Assembly: GCA_018829205.1 (NCBI GenBank)
Contig: JAHJUE010000015.1
Coordinates: 62,001-126,000, forward strand
Reading direction: 5' to 3'
Source of the DNA: Bacteroidota bacterium
GTDB taxonomy: Bacteria; Bacteroidota; Ignavibacteria; Ignavibacteriales; Melioribacteraceae
Length of the DNA: 64,000 bases
Position 1 is the stretch's first letter. The number at the start of each line of letters is the position of its first letter. A model generated the notes under the pieces. It saw only the letters and a program-made list of their open reading frames with translations. It ran no database searches and was not told where the DNA came from. Below are positions 63,775 to 64,000 of the stretch, piece by piece. A program made the translations under genes and the position numbers.

Positions 63775-63819
63775 CTCATCCTAATGGTGTAGTTCTTTTT
63801 TCATCCCTTTGATGGATTG
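63775..63819 (+). promoter_or_regulatory. Shared promoter element, copy 14
   Basis: CTCATCC, GGTGTAGTTCTTTTTTCATC (GGTG/CATC with one G-T pair) and GATGGATTG. It is on the plus strand, between mscS (minus) and the partial PAS gene (plus), 48 bp before the latter. No clear -7 box. Confidence 0.72.
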
Positions 63820-63867
63820 TATTATCATACTAATAGCTGAAACTTGATTTAAACACAGAATGCAATT

Positions 63868-64000
63868 ATGAGTAAAACTGATAAAAAAGAAATACTGAAA
63901 TCTGCTGATTATTTGCAAAGCTCAAAAGTTAAATTGAAAACAGTTTTTGAAAATAGTGAGTTCGCCGAAAATATTATTAATACTGTCCGCGAACCTCTTC
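63868..64000 (+). CDS. PAS-domain signalling protein, 3' truncated by window edge
   Basis: ATG 63868 opens a frame that runs to the window edge (44 complete codons visible). The N-terminus is charged, and FAENIINTVREPL resembles the start of the last PAS domain of the CheB-CheR-PAS protein at 36799 (NIVETVRDALL). It is probably a PAS sensor or kinase. Shared promoter element copy 14 lies upstream. Confidence 0.65.
   Translation, partial: MSKTDKKEILKSADYLQSSKVKLKTVFENSEFAENIINTVREPL

Noticed and set aside
12982-63819. The 14 repeated elements as a CRISPR array or as a mobile repeat.
   Set aside because: Copies are kilobases apart, not regularly spaced, and diverge in the arms while keeping pairing. 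They are strictly intergenic and in one orientation relative to downstream genes, which fits a regulatory site better than CRISPR repeats or a transposing element.
12982-63819. The repeated elements as Rho-independent terminators.
   Set aside because: The T-run lies in the loop between the arms, not after the stem. Several copies are 80-300 bp from the preceding gene, and their position is instead close to downstream starts with promoter-like boxes.

Overview
The window is AT-rich (about one third G+C by eye) and reads as chromosome of a member of the Bacteroidota/Chlorobi/Ignavibacteria assemblage, most likely an Ignavibacteria-type organism. Supporting signs are Bacteroidota-like promoter boxes (TTG, about 20 nt, TAnnTTT), a GWxTD-domain protein, a class 1B PyrD/PyrK pair, a protein with a C-terminal type IX secretion sorting domain of the QNYPNPFNPST kind, and many OmpA-type and lipoprotein genes. 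No rRNA, tRNA, CRISPR array, transposase or prophage gene was recognised.

Positions 1-12.1 kb hold ordinary housekeeping genes: manC, an unusual rpiB homologue, pyrK-pyrD-folC, rho, a GWxTD protein, pdxA-methyltransferase-ftsE, and on the minus strand adk and tadA. From 12.2 kb the character changes. Positions 12.2-23.5 kb carry an orphan NarL/LuxR-type response regulator, a B12-dependent radical SAM protein, a glycosyltransferase fused to a glycosidase-like domain, phosphoketolase, a ribosome-hibernation-like factor, class I fructose-bisphosphate aldolase, a SHOCT protein, a DUF302 protein and a broken polyphosphate kinase 2. Several of these look richer in G+C than the surroundings.

Positions 23.7-63.8 kb form a long accessory, stress and envelope island. 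It contains lipoproteins, an M48 protease, a BamA-like outer-membrane protein, a stand-alone CheB, a tetrahaem cytochrome, a KaiC-like ATPase, an Mla lipid-transport operon and a CheB-CheR-PAS protein with a PAS histidine kinase and response regulator. It also holds an AI-2E transporter, two DUF3494 ice-binding-type proteins, and OmpA/DUF4398 proteins. Small stress-type proteins are frequent: CsbD, YtxH, GlsB/YeaQ, lmo0937, Thivi_2564 and PRC-barrel families. There is a third response regulator, and MscS lies at the end.

The most striking feature is a roughly 43-bp intergenic element present 14 times between 12.98 and 63.82 kb. Every copy is on the plus strand and lies upstream of a plus-strand gene. 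It has a conserved core (TAGTYCYTTTTTCATCC) flanked by an inverted repeat whose arms co-vary between copies, and it ends in CGATTG. In at least five copies a TAnnTTT-like box starts exactly 20 nt after that TTG/TTA. I read it as a shared promoter with a built-in activator site that defines a local stress/envelope regulon. The three nearly equal-length response regulators in the window (12276, 41163, 54098) are natural candidate activators. All three carry Asp instead of the usual Thr/Ser at the receiver switch position, and the third is itself preceded by the element. The element's role and its regulator are inferences and are untested.
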